Part shown: positions 24,002 to 31,139 of the stretch, one piece after another
Position numbering within the stretch: the stretch's first letter is position 1
Layout of the letters: each line of letters begins with the position of its first letter
DNA from: JBOGUF01 sp050696075
GTDB lineage: Bacteria; Chloroflexota; Chloroflexia; Thermomicrobiales; UBA6265
Assembly: GCA_050696075.1 (NCBI GenBank)
Contig: JBOGUF010000052.1
Coordinates: forward strand, 1-33,695
DNA length: 33,695 nucleotides
Reading direction: 5' to 3'
Notes under the pieces: model-generated
Databases searched by the model: none
What the model was told of the DNA's origin: nothing
The model's input: only the letters and a program-made list of their open reading frames with translations
Translations under genes and position numbers: made by a program

Positions 24002-24637
24002 ATGAGAGTCGAACCAAGGTATGAATACGGACCCGGCGGGCAACTCATCGTGACGCCAGGCGTTGTGGAACCGCCAGATGATCAGAGAATGCTTAATGCT
24101 AGTCAGGTAGCAGAGGAACTAGGGGTCAGCGTTTACAAAGTCAGTCGACTCGTGCGTCATGGGGATCTACATGTCTTTGTGACTGAAAGGGACAGGCGTC
24201 AGCGACTCTTCGATCCAGCAGAAATCGAAGCACTCAAGCCCGTTATTCGCCGGATTGGGAATGACTGGCTGCAACCTGACGACGACAATCGCCAAGCACT
24301 CGAGGACGTCCACGAACAACTTCGCGCGCGCGGGGTATCGGAAGGCTATGATCTTCAAGCGCTGCTCAATATTGTCGAAGAACATCAGTGGCATTGGAGG
24401 TTGGAAAAGCTTCGAGGCAGACCAGTCGCCTACGAAGCTGAACTCCACCGGCCGTATCGTCCGGGGCGTGCGAGTTTTGAGCTGAGATGCCAGGCTTGGA
24501 CACCTGAGTTAGCACTCGCGCGATCAGTTGCTGAGATGCTTGATGATCGAGGCTGGATCATTCCACGGGAGCAATGGTCTGCGAAGTTTGAAACGCTCGG
24601 GCGGCACAGTCACGAGAAACAGACCACTGGTGGTTAG
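24002..24637 (+). CDS. HTH protein (MerR/excisionase-like), first gene of the DUF3800 module
   Basis: A 211-aa protein. Residues 30-80 form a MerR/excisionase-type HTH (LNASQVAEELGVSVYKVSRL, then RLFDPAEIEALKP). The C-terminal 130 residues are charged and helical, with a WHWRLEKLRGRP stretch, and match no family I can name. ATG 24002 has AGGAG 7 nt upstream; ATG 23984 has none. It follows a promoter embedded in a perfect palindrome and overlaps the DUF3800 gene by 8 nt. Sampled G+C here is about 48-55% against 63-65% in neighbouring genes, a sign of transfer. A repressor/antitoxin-like role is inferred from layout. Confidence 0.72.
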   Translation: MRVEPRYEYGPGGQLIVTPGVVEPPDDQRMLNASQVAEELGVSVYKVSRLVRHGDLHVFVTERDRRQRLFDPAEIEALKPVIRRIGNDWLQPDDDNRQALEDVHEQLRARGVSEGYDLQALLNIVEEHQWHWRLEKLRGRPVAYEAELHRPYRPGRASFELRCQAWTPELALARSVAEMLDDRGWIIPREQWSAKFETLGRHSHEKQTTGG

Positions 24638-25292
24638 ATTTGCCTACATTGACGAGTCAGGCGACACCGGTTTCAAGCGTCTTGGCAAGGGAACCCCCGA
24701 CTATTTCGTGATCACGCTCCTGCTTGTCGACGATCCCGGTCCCGTCCATGCGGGCATGGATGCGCTGCGCGACGAGCTTAGTTTGTCACGGCGGGAAGAG
24801 TTCAAGTTCAGCAAGAACTCCAAGCCACGACGAATACAGATTCTCGAAAACCTTCGGAGATGCGTTATTTCGGTCCGTGCCCTCGTAGTCCACAAGGCGT
24901 TGTTGATGGGAAAGCCGGAGTCGCGCAGCCAGGAATTGCTCTTCGGTACGCTCGTGCGCCATGTCTTGGTGCGCAATTGCAATGAGCTGGACGACACCAA
25001 GCTTGTCATTGATGAGTATGTTCGCGACAAGCGTCGTCAACGAGAGATGAATGCCGCAATTCGCCAAGCTCTTAACCGCGGACAAGGCAGCAGACGTATC
25101 CGAGAGGTCGTTCACCAACCGTCGCATACCGACGTATTGGTGCAAGCAACCGATATGGTCTCGGGCGCGATCTATGCAAGCCGCGCACATGGCAACGAAC
25201 AGTATCTCAACATAATAAGAACCCGTGTACACGAGATTTGGGATTGGGATGGGGAAGTGCCGGTTACCCCAGTGGAACTGGAGTTAACGTGA
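24630..25292 (+). CDS. DUF3800 domain protein
   Basis: A 220-aa protein starting at GTG 24630, overlapping the upstream HTH gene by 8 nt; ATG codons at 24528 and 24543 would create overlaps of about 100 nt and are less likely. The family signature YIDESGDTG is at 6-14, with Asp8 and Glu9. Further conserved acidic positions are Asp128-Glu129 (LVIDEY) and Asp168/Asp175 (HTDVLVQATD). DUF3800 (PF12686) proteins are thought to have an RNase H-like fold, and these acids would be metal ligands. The family is common in mobile and defence-associated loci, but its activity is not established. A structured element follows directly. Confidence 0.82.
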   Translation: MVRFAYIDESGDTGFKRLGKGTPDYFVITLLLVDDPGPVHAGMDALRDELSLSRREEFKFSKNSKPRRIQILENLRRCVISVRALVVHKALLMGKPESRSQELLFGTLVRHVLVRNCNELDDTKLVIDEYVRDKRRQREMNAAIRQALNRGQGSRRIREVVHQPSHTDVLVQATDMVSGAIYASRAHGNEQYLNIIRTRVHEIWDWDGEVPVTPVELELT

Positions 25293-25364
25293 TGGGGCTC
25301 TGCGCTATCCCGGTACTTGTCCGGGCACGCCTCCATCCGGAGACTGTTCGCGCAGAACCCCATC
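25291..25364. other. Long imperfect hairpin with two inner stem-loops, candidate structured RNA
   Basis: GATGGGGCTCTGCGC (25291-25305) pairs with GCGCAGAACCCCATC (25350-25364) with one mismatch in 15. The enclosed 44 nt form two more hairpins: CCCGG/CCGGG (25309-25313 with 25321-25325) and CTCC/GGAG (25331-25334 with 25339-25342). The result is a three-way-junction-like fold. It overlaps the last bases of the DUF3800 stop codon. No ORF of note crosses it and no U-tract follows it. It may be a small RNA, a processing signal or a transposon-like end. Confidence 0.5.
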
Positions 25365-25396
25365 GGGCTTTAGCAGACCAACAGCACGTTAGCGCT

Positions 25397-25413
25397 GCTA
25401 TCCGTATGATAGC
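25397..25413. other. Stem-loop (6-bp stem, 5-nt loop)
   Basis: GCTATC and GATAGC are perfectly paired around CGTAT. An outer pairing, GCACG (25384-25388) with CGTGC (25413-25417), would compete at its last base. It may end the DUF3800 transcript, but without a T-run it is not a canonical terminator. The remainder of 25365-25498 shows nothing else. Confidence 0.4.
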
Positions 25414-25498
25414 GTGCCGAGCCGGACATTACTAGATGTTCGGACAACGTAAGAATCGGTTGCGAAGCGGCGCAGTCGGGAGCGCTTCGAGGAGGACC

Positions 25499-26521
25499 AT
25501 GACCAACATTGCCGTCATCGGCGCGGGGGGGATGGGGAGCGTTCACGCCCATGCCTGCCACGAGTTACCGGACATAACGGTTGGCTGGGTGGTCGATCAA
25601 GACGTGGCGCGGGCGGAGGCGCTGGCGGCCGAGGTCGGCGGGCGGGCGACGGGAGAGGTGCAGGCGGTCTTCGCCGACGCGGCGGTCGACGCCGTCGTCG
25701 TCGCGGCGCCGACGCCGCTGCACCGACCGCTGACCGAGCGGGCGGCGGCGCACGGCAAGCACGTCTTCTGCGAGAAGCCGATCGCGCTCACCGTCGACGA
25801 CGCGCGGGCGATGATTGGGGCGTGCCAGCAGGCGGGCGTTCGCCTCATGGTCGGGCACGTCGTCCGCTTCTTCCCCGAGTACGCGCGGATCAAGGAGCTG
25901 CTCGACGACGACGCGATCGGGCAGGTCGGGGTCGTGCGCAGCGCGCGGCTGAACCAGCACCCGCCCGCCGACCGCGCCTGGTTCAAGAGCATGGACGAGA
26001 GCGGCGGCCTGGTCGTCGACCTGATGATCCACGAGTTCGACACCCTACGCTGGTACTTCGGTGACGTCGCGCGCGTCTACGCCCACGGCCTCAGCTTCAC
26101 CGAGCACCAGGCGCTGAGCGACCATGCCGTCGCGCTGTTGCGCTTCGAGAACGGCGTGATTGCCCACGTCGAGGGGAGTTGGGCTCATTCCAGTTTCCGC
26201 ACCGCAATCGAGATCGCCGGCAGCGAGGGGATCATCGACTACTCGCGGGAGGGGAGCGCGCCGCTGTGGTTGGAACGGTCGGCGCCGGATGAGCAGCAAC
26301 GCGGCATCATCACCCGGTTTCTGCCGGCGAACCAGGGGCCGTACCACGCCGAGTTGCAGCACTTCGTCGACCGCATCGCCGACGGTCAGCCGTTCCTGAC
26401 CGAGGGGGAGGACGGCCTGCGGGCGCTGGAAATTGCCATCGCCACCCTCGATTCGATCCGCACGGGACAGCCGGTCCACTTCGCCGCCGGTCACCCGACG
26501 CTTCAGGAGGTGGCCCGGTGA
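25499..26521 (+). CDS. Gfo/Idh/MocA-family oxidoreductase 1
   Basis: A 340-aa NAD(P)-dependent sugar or inositol dehydrogenase. The N-terminal Rossmann motif GAGGMG is at 8-13. The nucleotide-side lysine is in CEKPIAL (EKP, 92-94). The catalytic DLMIHEFD motif has Asp174 and His178. ATG 25499 is preceded closely by GAGGAGG. It overlaps the next oxidoreductase gene by 4 nt (GTGA), so the two are co-translated. G+C returns to the high level of the rest of the window here. Substrate is probably a polyol or sugar, and is not readable from sequence. Confidence 0.93.
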   Translation: MTNIAVIGAGGMGSVHAHACHELPDITVGWVVDQDVARAEALAAEVGGRATGEVQAVFADAAVDAVVVAAPTPLHRPLTERAAAHGKHVFCEKPIALTVDDARAMIGACQQAGVRLMVGHVVRFFPEYARIKELLDDDAIGQVGVVRSARLNQHPPADRAWFKSMDESGGLVVDLMIHEFDTLRWYFGDVARVYAHGLSFTEHQALSDHAVALLRFENGVIAHVEGSWAHSSFRTAIEIAGSEGIIDYSREGSAPLWLERSAPDEQQRGIITRFLPANQGPYHAELQHFVDRIADGQPFLTEGEDGLRALEIAIATLDSIRTGQPVHFAAGHPTLQEVAR

Positions 26522-27519
26522 AAGTCGGGATGATCAGTTTCGCCCATCAAGGCCACGCAAACAGCTACGCCCGCTGCCTCATGCAGACGTCGGGGGTCGA
26601 GATCGCCGCCATCGCCGACGCCGACGAGGCCCGCGGCCGGGAGGCCGTTCGTCGCTACGGCGGCGACTTTTACCAGGACTATCAGGAATTGCTCAGACGC
26701 GACGACGTCTCGGCGGTCGTCGTCTGCTCCGCCAACGGGGAGCACCGCGAGATGGTGATCGCCGCCGCCGAGGCGGGCAAGCACGTCCTCTGCGAAAAGC
26801 CGATCGCCACCACCCGCGCCGACGCGCTGGCGATGGTCGAGGCGTGCAAACGCGCCGGGGTAATCTTCCAGATCGCCTTCCCGATGCGCTTCAGCCCGCC
26901 GGCCGTCGATTTGCGACGGCAGGTGCGGGCCGGCGCGGTGGGGACGCCGCTGTCGGTCGTGGCGACCAACCCCGGCAGCTACCCCGGCGGCTGGTTCGGC
27001 GATCCGACACTAGCCGGGGGCGGCGCGGTGATGGACCACACGGTCCACGTCGCGGACATGCTGCGCTGGATATTTGAGGAGGAGATCGTCAGCGTCTACG
27101 CCGAGGTGAGCACCCGCCTCCACCCGGACCTGCCGGTCGACGACTGCGGCATGCTGATGCTGAAACTGAGCAATGGGATGCCGGTCAGCCTCGACGCGAG
27201 TTGGTCGCGCCCGAAGTCCTGGCCGATCTGGGGCGGGGTGACGATGGAGGTAATCGGCGACCAAGGCGTGCTGATGCTCGATGCGTTCCGCCAAAACCTG
27301 ATCCACGCCGACGACCGGAACAATCGTTACCGGTTCGTCCCCTGGGGCGAAGGCGGCGACCCCGCGCTGGTCAGCGCCTTCGTCGCGGCCGCCCGCACCA
27401 GCACGGAGCCGCCCGTCACCGGCGAAGACGGCCTGCGCGCCCTCGAAGTCGCCCTCTGCGCCTACGAGTCCGCCCAGCGCCACGAACCGGTCGCCTGCCC
27501 GGATGGCCTGGTGGGGTGA
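26518..27519 (+). CDS. Gfo/Idh/MocA-family oxidoreductase 2
   Basis: A 333-aa paralogue of the preceding gene, starting at GTG 26518 with AGGAGG 7 nt upstream. The EKP motif is at 93-95 and the catalytic GGGAVMDHTVHVADMLRW segment has Asp173, His174 and His177. The N-terminus MKVGMISFAHQGHANSY lacks the normal glycine-rich Gly-x-Gly-x-x-Gly loop, unlike its neighbour, so cofactor contact may differ. Its last 31 codons are duplicated downstream at 28157-28252. The two enzymes may form a two-step pathway or a heteromer. Confidence 0.92.
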   Translation: MKVGMISFAHQGHANSYARCLMQTSGVEIAAIADADEARGREAVRRYGGDFYQDYQELLRRDDVSAVVVCSANGEHREMVIAAAEAGKHVLCEKPIATTRADALAMVEACKRAGVIFQIAFPMRFSPPAVDLRRQVRAGAVGTPLSVVATNPGSYPGGWFGDPTLAGGGAVMDHTVHVADMLRWIFEEEIVSVYAEVSTRLHPDLPVDDCGMLMLKLSNGMPVSLDASWSRPKSWPIWGGVTMEVIGDQGVLMLDAFRQNLIHADDRNNRYRFVPWGEGGDPALVSAFVAAARTSTEPPVTGEDGLRALEVALCAYESAQRHEPVACPDGLVG

Positions 27520-27600
27520 ACGCGCCGGGCGCGAGTTGACGGCGGCCTCCTTAGCGGCGCATCATCATTGTACGAATCACCCGCGCACCGGGAGGCCGCC

Positions 27601-28158
27601 ATGTCTATCCTGACCCAACCACTGACCTATAAGGATCTGGAGCAGTTTCCCGACGATGGGAAACGGTACGAAATCATCGACGGGGAGTTGTACGTGGCCG
27701 CCGCGCCCGCGAAATCGCACCAGCGTCTATCTCGCCGCTTGTTGAGGGCCATCGATGGTGCGGCGGAAGCGAGCGGATCGGGTGAAGTCTTCTACGCGCC
27801 GGTCGACGTGCGATTCTCCGAGACGAGTCAGGTCCAGCCGGATATCCTCTTCATCCGACGTGAGCAGTCAGCGATCTATCGGGGTAATACGGTCTACGGC
27901 CCGCCGGATTTGGTCGTCGAGATCCTCTCGCCCTCTAACCGAGCCTATGATGTCAGTGTGAAGACGCCGCTCTACCAGCGATCAGGAGTGCAGGAACTCC
28001 TGATCGCCGATCCGGACACGCCGGCGCTGCGTCTCTTTGCGCTGCGCGAGGGCCGCTACGTCGAGGTCGAGCCGGATGCCGATGGCCGCCTGCATTCTCA
28101 CGTCGTACCTGGGCTGGTCCTTGACCCGTCGACGCTCTTAGCTGATCTGCATTTGTGA
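27601..28158 (+). CDS. Uma2-family endonuclease-like protein, copy 1
   Basis: A 185-aa Uma2 (DUF820) protein with the PD-(D/E)XK nuclease fold. Key residues are Glu29 (IIDGELY), Asp81 (VQPDILFI) and Glu107 in PDLVVEILSPSN. ATG 27601 has GGGAGG 6 nt upstream. Uma2 genes are abundant and often multicopy in Chloroflexota and cyanobacteria; their biological role is unclear. The upstream 81-nt gap has no strong promoter. It is paired with copy 2 in an exact-length tandem duplication. Confidence 0.9.
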   Translation: MSILTQPLTYKDLEQFPDDGKRYEIIDGELYVAAAPAKSHQRLSRRLLRAIDGAAEASGSGEVFYAPVDVRFSETSQVQPDILFIRREQSAIYRGNTVYGPPDLVVEILSPSNRAYDVSVKTPLYQRSGVQELLIADPDTPALRLFALREGRYVEVEPDADGRLHSHVVPGLVLDPSTLLADLHL

Positions 28159-28252
28159 AGGCGGCCCGCGCGCCCTCGACGTCGCCCTCGATTCCTACGA
28201 GTCCGCCCAGCGCCACGAACCGGTCGCCTGCCCGGATGGCCTGGTGGGGTGA
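28157..28252 (+). pseudogene. Copied 31-codon tail of oxidoreductase 2
   Basis: In frame, this stretch encodes GGPRALDVAL, then YESAQRHEPVACPDGLVG and a stop. That is the C-terminus of the Gfo/Idh protein ending at 27519, with a few changes in its first third. It has no start codon, and its first two bases lie within the stop codon of the first Uma2 gene. It is a passenger of the tandem duplication and not a gene. Confidence 0.9.
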
Positions 28253-28333
28253 ACGCGCCGGGCGCGAGTTGACGGCAGCCGCCCCGGCGTCGCATGATCC
28301 TGCCACACCAACGGCAAGCACCGGGAGGGCGCC

Positions 28334-28891
28334 ATGTCGACCACCGCGGAATTGTTGACCTACAGGGACCTGGAGCAGGTTCCCGACGATGGGCTGCGTT
28401 ACGAGATTATCGACGGGGAGTTGTACGTGGCCGCCGCGCCCGCGAAATCGCACCAGCGCCTGCTGGGACGTCTGTATCGAGTGATCGACGACGCCGCGGA
28501 CGTTACAGGCGCGGGCGAGGTCTTTATGGCGCCGGTCGATGTGCGCTTCTCCCTCCACAGTCAGGTCCAGCCGGACCTCCTCTTCATCCGGCGCGAGCGG
28601 GCCGGAATCTACCGAGTAAACACCGTCTACGAGCCGCCGGACCTGGTCATCGAAATCCTCTCGCCGTCCAACCGGTCGTACGACGAGAAGATCAAGCGCG
28701 GCCTCTACGAACGGATGGGCGTGCCGGAGCTGATGCTGGCCGATCCGGACGCGCCGGCGCTGCGTCTCTTTGCGCTGCGCGAGGGCCGCTACGTCGAGGT
28801 CGAGCCGGATGCCGATGGCCGCCTGCATTCCACCATCGTTCCGGGTTTGGTCTTCGACCCGGCGACGTTGCTGGCCAACCTGCACGAGTGA
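28334..28891 (+). CDS. Uma2-family endonuclease-like protein, copy 2
   Basis: A 185-aa paralogue of the preceding Uma2 gene with no length change. Glu29, Asp81 and Glu107 are all kept. The stretch of roughly 79 bp near the 3' end is identical at DNA level to copy 1, while the middle differs at many positions, some changing the protein (SVKTPLYQRSGVQEL against KIKRGLYERMGVPEL). ATG 28334 has GGGAGGG upstream. Both copies look intact and may be expressed. Confidence 0.9.
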   Translation: MSTTAELLTYRDLEQVPDDGLRYEIIDGELYVAAAPAKSHQRLLGRLYRVIDDAADVTGAGEVFMAPVDVRFSLHSQVQPDLLFIRRERAGIYRVNTVYEPPDLVIEILSPSNRSYDEKIKRGLYERMGVPELMLADPDAPALRLFALREGRYVEVEPDADGRLHSTIVPGLVFDPATLLANLHE

Positions 28892-28902
28892 ACGTCGTCT
28901 CC

Positions 28903-28934
28903 CTTGCCGCCTTGCCGCCTTGCCGCCTTGCCCG
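28903..28934. repeat. 8-bp tandem repeat (CTTGCCGC)n before the Opp/Dpp genes
   Basis: Three exact CTTGCCGC units and one partial (CTTGCCCG) run from 28903. They are followed 2 nt later by ATAATAGGG (28937-28945). The reverse-complement array is found at 33274-33315, beyond the ATPase genes, again followed by ATAATAGGG on the plus strand. The remaining gap up to 29093 shows no gene. Confidence 0.8.
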
Positions 28935-29093
28935 GCATAATAGGGACGCCCTTTCACCCTTGTGGTGTCCACGCGAAGCGATCGGGATTCGCGATTCGGG
29001 AACGGCCAACGCGGCTCCGTTCCGTGACTGGTGAACACAATCGCACCCGGCGGCGATGCGGCGGCCAGTGCGAGCGACGGAAAGCGAGGAGTC

Positions 29094-30182
29094 ATGGGCG
29101 TTACCGCGCTCGACCAGGCGGCCCCGCGCCACCGACCGCGCCTCAGTTGGCGCATCTTTGGCGGTGCGACCGCGCGTTTCCTCTTCCGCCGTATCCTGAA
29201 GGCGCTCTTCACCATTTTCTTCGTCACGACCCTGATCTTCTTCCTCGTTCGCCTCCTCCCCGGCAATCCAGTCGACGCCTTCATCTTTCAGCTGATCGAC
29301 CAGTACGGCTACTCCTACGATGTCGCCGCCGACCAGGCCCGCGCCCTCTTTGCGATGGACCCCGACCAGCCGCTGCTCCTGCAATATGTCGACTACCTGA
29401 AGAACATCGCCCGCGGCAACCTCGGCCAATCGATCCTGTCCGCCGGCGTTCCCGTCACCGAGATTATCTTCGAGTATCTGCCCTGGACCCTCTTCAGCGT
29501 CGGCACGGGCCTGCTGATCGCCTTCATCCTCGGTATCGGCCTCGGGATGCTGATGGCCTACCGGCGCAACACCACGCTCGACAACATCCTTTCCGCCTTC
29601 GCCTCCCTGACGCACTCCGTCCCGAACTACCTCTTCGGGATCATGCTGATCGTCTTTCTCGGCGTGCGCGTTGCCTTGCTGCCGATTACCGAGATGCGCG
29701 GCTCCCTCTCCTCCGGTCAGGAGGTCGAGCTCAGCTTCGCCTTCATCAAGGACGCCTTCTACCACGCCTCACTGCCGATCCTGACTTACGTCGTGACCAC
29801 GATCGGCGTCTGGATGCTGCTGATGAAGAGCAGCACCATCGCCGCCCTGGAAGAGGACTACGTGACCGCGGCCCGGGCGCGCGGCCTCTCGGAGAAGCGG
29901 ATCGCCTTCGTCTACGTCGGCCGCAACGCGATCCTACCCCTCTTCACCCAGCTCACCATCGCCATCGGCTTCATCGTCGGCGGCTCCTTCTTGGTCGAGC
30001 CGATCTTCCAGTACCAGGGCGTCGGCCTTGTCCTCTTCCGCGCTATCCAGTCGCGCGACTACCCCTTGCTGCAAGGCATTTTCCTGATGATCACCATTTC
30101 CGTCGTCCTCGCGAACTTGATCGCCGATTTGCTCTACAGCCGGCTCGATCCGCGCATCCGCACCGCTGGGAGGAACGACTAG
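29094..30182 (+). CDS. Opp/Dpp-type ABC transporter permease (B subunit)
   Basis: A 362-aa inner-membrane permease of the peptide/opine/nickel family. The typical B-subunit opening is present (FRRILKALFTIFFVTTLIFF, then RLLPGNPVDAF), followed by about five more hydrophobic segments. The EAA-type loop is AARARGLSEKRIAFVYVGRNAILP. ATG 29094 is preferred, with GAGGAG close upstream; GTG 29031 is an alternative without a ribosome-binding site. It is the first gene of a B-C-D-F operon. Substrate may be peptides or oligosaccharides, since this family does both; adjacency to sugar-type oxidoreductases leans toward a sugar. Confidence 0.93.
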   Translation: MGVTALDQAAPRHRPRLSWRIFGGATARFLFRRILKALFTIFFVTTLIFFLVRLLPGNPVDAFIFQLIDQYGYSYDVAADQARALFAMDPDQPLLLQYVDYLKNIARGNLGQSILSAGVPVTEIIFEYLPWTLFSVGTGLLIAFILGIGLGMLMAYRRNTTLDNILSAFASLTHSVPNYLFGIMLIVFLGVRVALLPITEMRGSLSSGQEVELSFAFIKDAFYHASLPILTYVVTTIGVWMLLMKSSTIAALEEDYVTAARARGLSEKRIAFVYVGRNAILPLFTQLTIAIGFIVGGSFLVEPIFQYQGVGLVLFRAIQSRDYPLLQGIFLMITISVVLANLIADLLYSRLDPRIRTAGRND

Positions 30183-30185
30183 ACT

Positions 30186-31115
30186 ATGGTCCAAACCGCG
30201 ACCAACCTCGAACACGCGCCCGTTCCTGACACCCCGGCACTCGTCCAGGTGGGCCAGCCGGTCGGCTGGTGGCGGGTCTTCCTCCGCTTTCTCCGCCGCG
30301 ACAAGGTCGGTGCCGCCGGATTCGCGATCTTCGGTTTCTTCGTCTTACTCGCCGTCTTCGGGCCGATCTTCACCTCGGGCGTGAAGGTCACCGATGTGAC
30401 CCAGATCTACAGCCCGCCATCCCTGGATCACATCCTGGGCACCGACCACGCCGGGCATGACGTCTTCGTCCAGGTCGTGCGCGGCGCCCGCAGCGTGATG
30501 ATCGTCGGCGCGCTCGCGGCGTTGATGTCGACCCTCTTCGCGGTCACCCTCGGCGCCCTCAGCGCGCTCGCCGGCGGCCGGTTCGACTCCGGCGTGCTCC
30601 TGATTACCGACGTCGTGCTGACCCTCCCCTACATCGTCCTGCTCGGCGTGCTCGCCGCCTACGTCAAGCTCAACAGCCCGGTCCTGCTCGCCTTCATCAT
30701 CGCCGCGGTTTCTTGGCCGGTCTTGCTGCGGGCGGTGCGGGCGCAGGTGCTGACGCTCAAGGAGCGGGAGTACGTCGAGGCGGCGCGGGTGCTCGACCTC
30801 GGCCTGCCGCACATCCTCTTCCGCGAAGTCCTGCCGAACATGATGAGCTACATCGTGATCAACTTCGTCATCGCCATGACGAACGCGATCTACGGTCAGC
30901 TCATCCTCTACTTCTTCGGGCTCGTCCCGCTCACCGGCGACAACTGGGGGCTGATGATCCAGCTCGCTTACACCCGCGGCGCGATCTTCTTCAAGGACAG
31001 CCTCTGGTACATCATGTCGCCCATCGTCGCGATCTCGCTCCTCCAACTCTCATTGGTGATGATCTCCCGCTCGCTGGAGGACATCTTCAACCCGCGCTTG
31101 CGCGAGGGGGAATGA
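30186..31115 (+). CDS. Opp/Dpp-type ABC transporter permease (C subunit)
   Basis: A 309-aa permease partnering the B subunit. The N-terminal FLRRDKVGAAGFAIFGFF and the periplasmic HILGTDHAGHDVFVQVVRGAR are hallmarks of C subunits (GTD-x-x-G-x-D). The EAA loop is EAARVLDLGLPHILFREVLPN. It starts 3 nt after the B-subunit stop, with GGGAGG about 12 nt upstream. Its stop codon lies inside a 7-bp tandem repeat that leads into the D-subunit gene. Confidence 0.94.
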   Translation: MVQTATNLEHAPVPDTPALVQVGQPVGWWRVFLRFLRRDKVGAAGFAIFGFFVLLAVFGPIFTSGVKVTDVTQIYSPPSLDHILGTDHAGHDVFVQVVRGARSVMIVGALAALMSTLFAVTLGALSALAGGRFDSGVLLITDVVLTLPYIVLLGVLAAYVKLNSPVLLAFIIAAVSWPVLLRAVRAQVLTLKEREYVEAARVLDLGLPHILFREVLPNMMSYIVINFVIAMTNAIYGQLILYFFGLVPLTGDNWGLMIQLAYTRGAIFFKDSLWYIMSPIVAISLLQLSLVMISRSLEDIFNPRLREGE

Positions 31116-31139
31116 GTGATGGCTAATGGCTAATGTGAG
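31112..31139. repeat. 7-bp tandem repeat at the permease/ATPase junction
   Basis: Heptamers ATGAGTG, ATGGCTA, ATGGCTA and ATGTGAG follow one another without gaps. The first contains the permease stop, TGA. The second and third begin with ATG. The ATG at 31119 opens a four-codon frame ending in TAA (Met-Ala-Asn-Gly); the ATG at 31126 is the ATPase start. Period and position match the other junction arrays of this window. Confidence 0.65.

Larger units (their letters stand above)
27428..28891 (+). repeat. 733-bp tandem duplication carrying the Uma2 genes
   Basis: Sequence from about 27428 reappears at about 28161 with a constant offset of 733. This holds for the oxidoreductase tail, its stop, the Uma2 start (27601 and 28334) and the Uma2 stop. 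Identity is patchy. Exact matches run 27461-27543 (83 bp), 27676-27725 (50 bp) and 28019-28097 (79 bp); the parts between are clearly diverged. The second copy begins right at the stop codon of the first Uma2 gene. Confidence 0.92.

Noticed and set aside
25280..25400. Integron attC site suggested by the long imperfect hairpin and GTTA-type ends
   Set aside because: The core sites RYYYAAC and GTTRRRY are not matched at the correct ends, and no integrase gene or cassette array is present.
23860..25500. Prophage or complete mobile element
   Set aside because: Composition differs, but no integrase, transposase, phage structural gene or matching att-like direct repeats were found.
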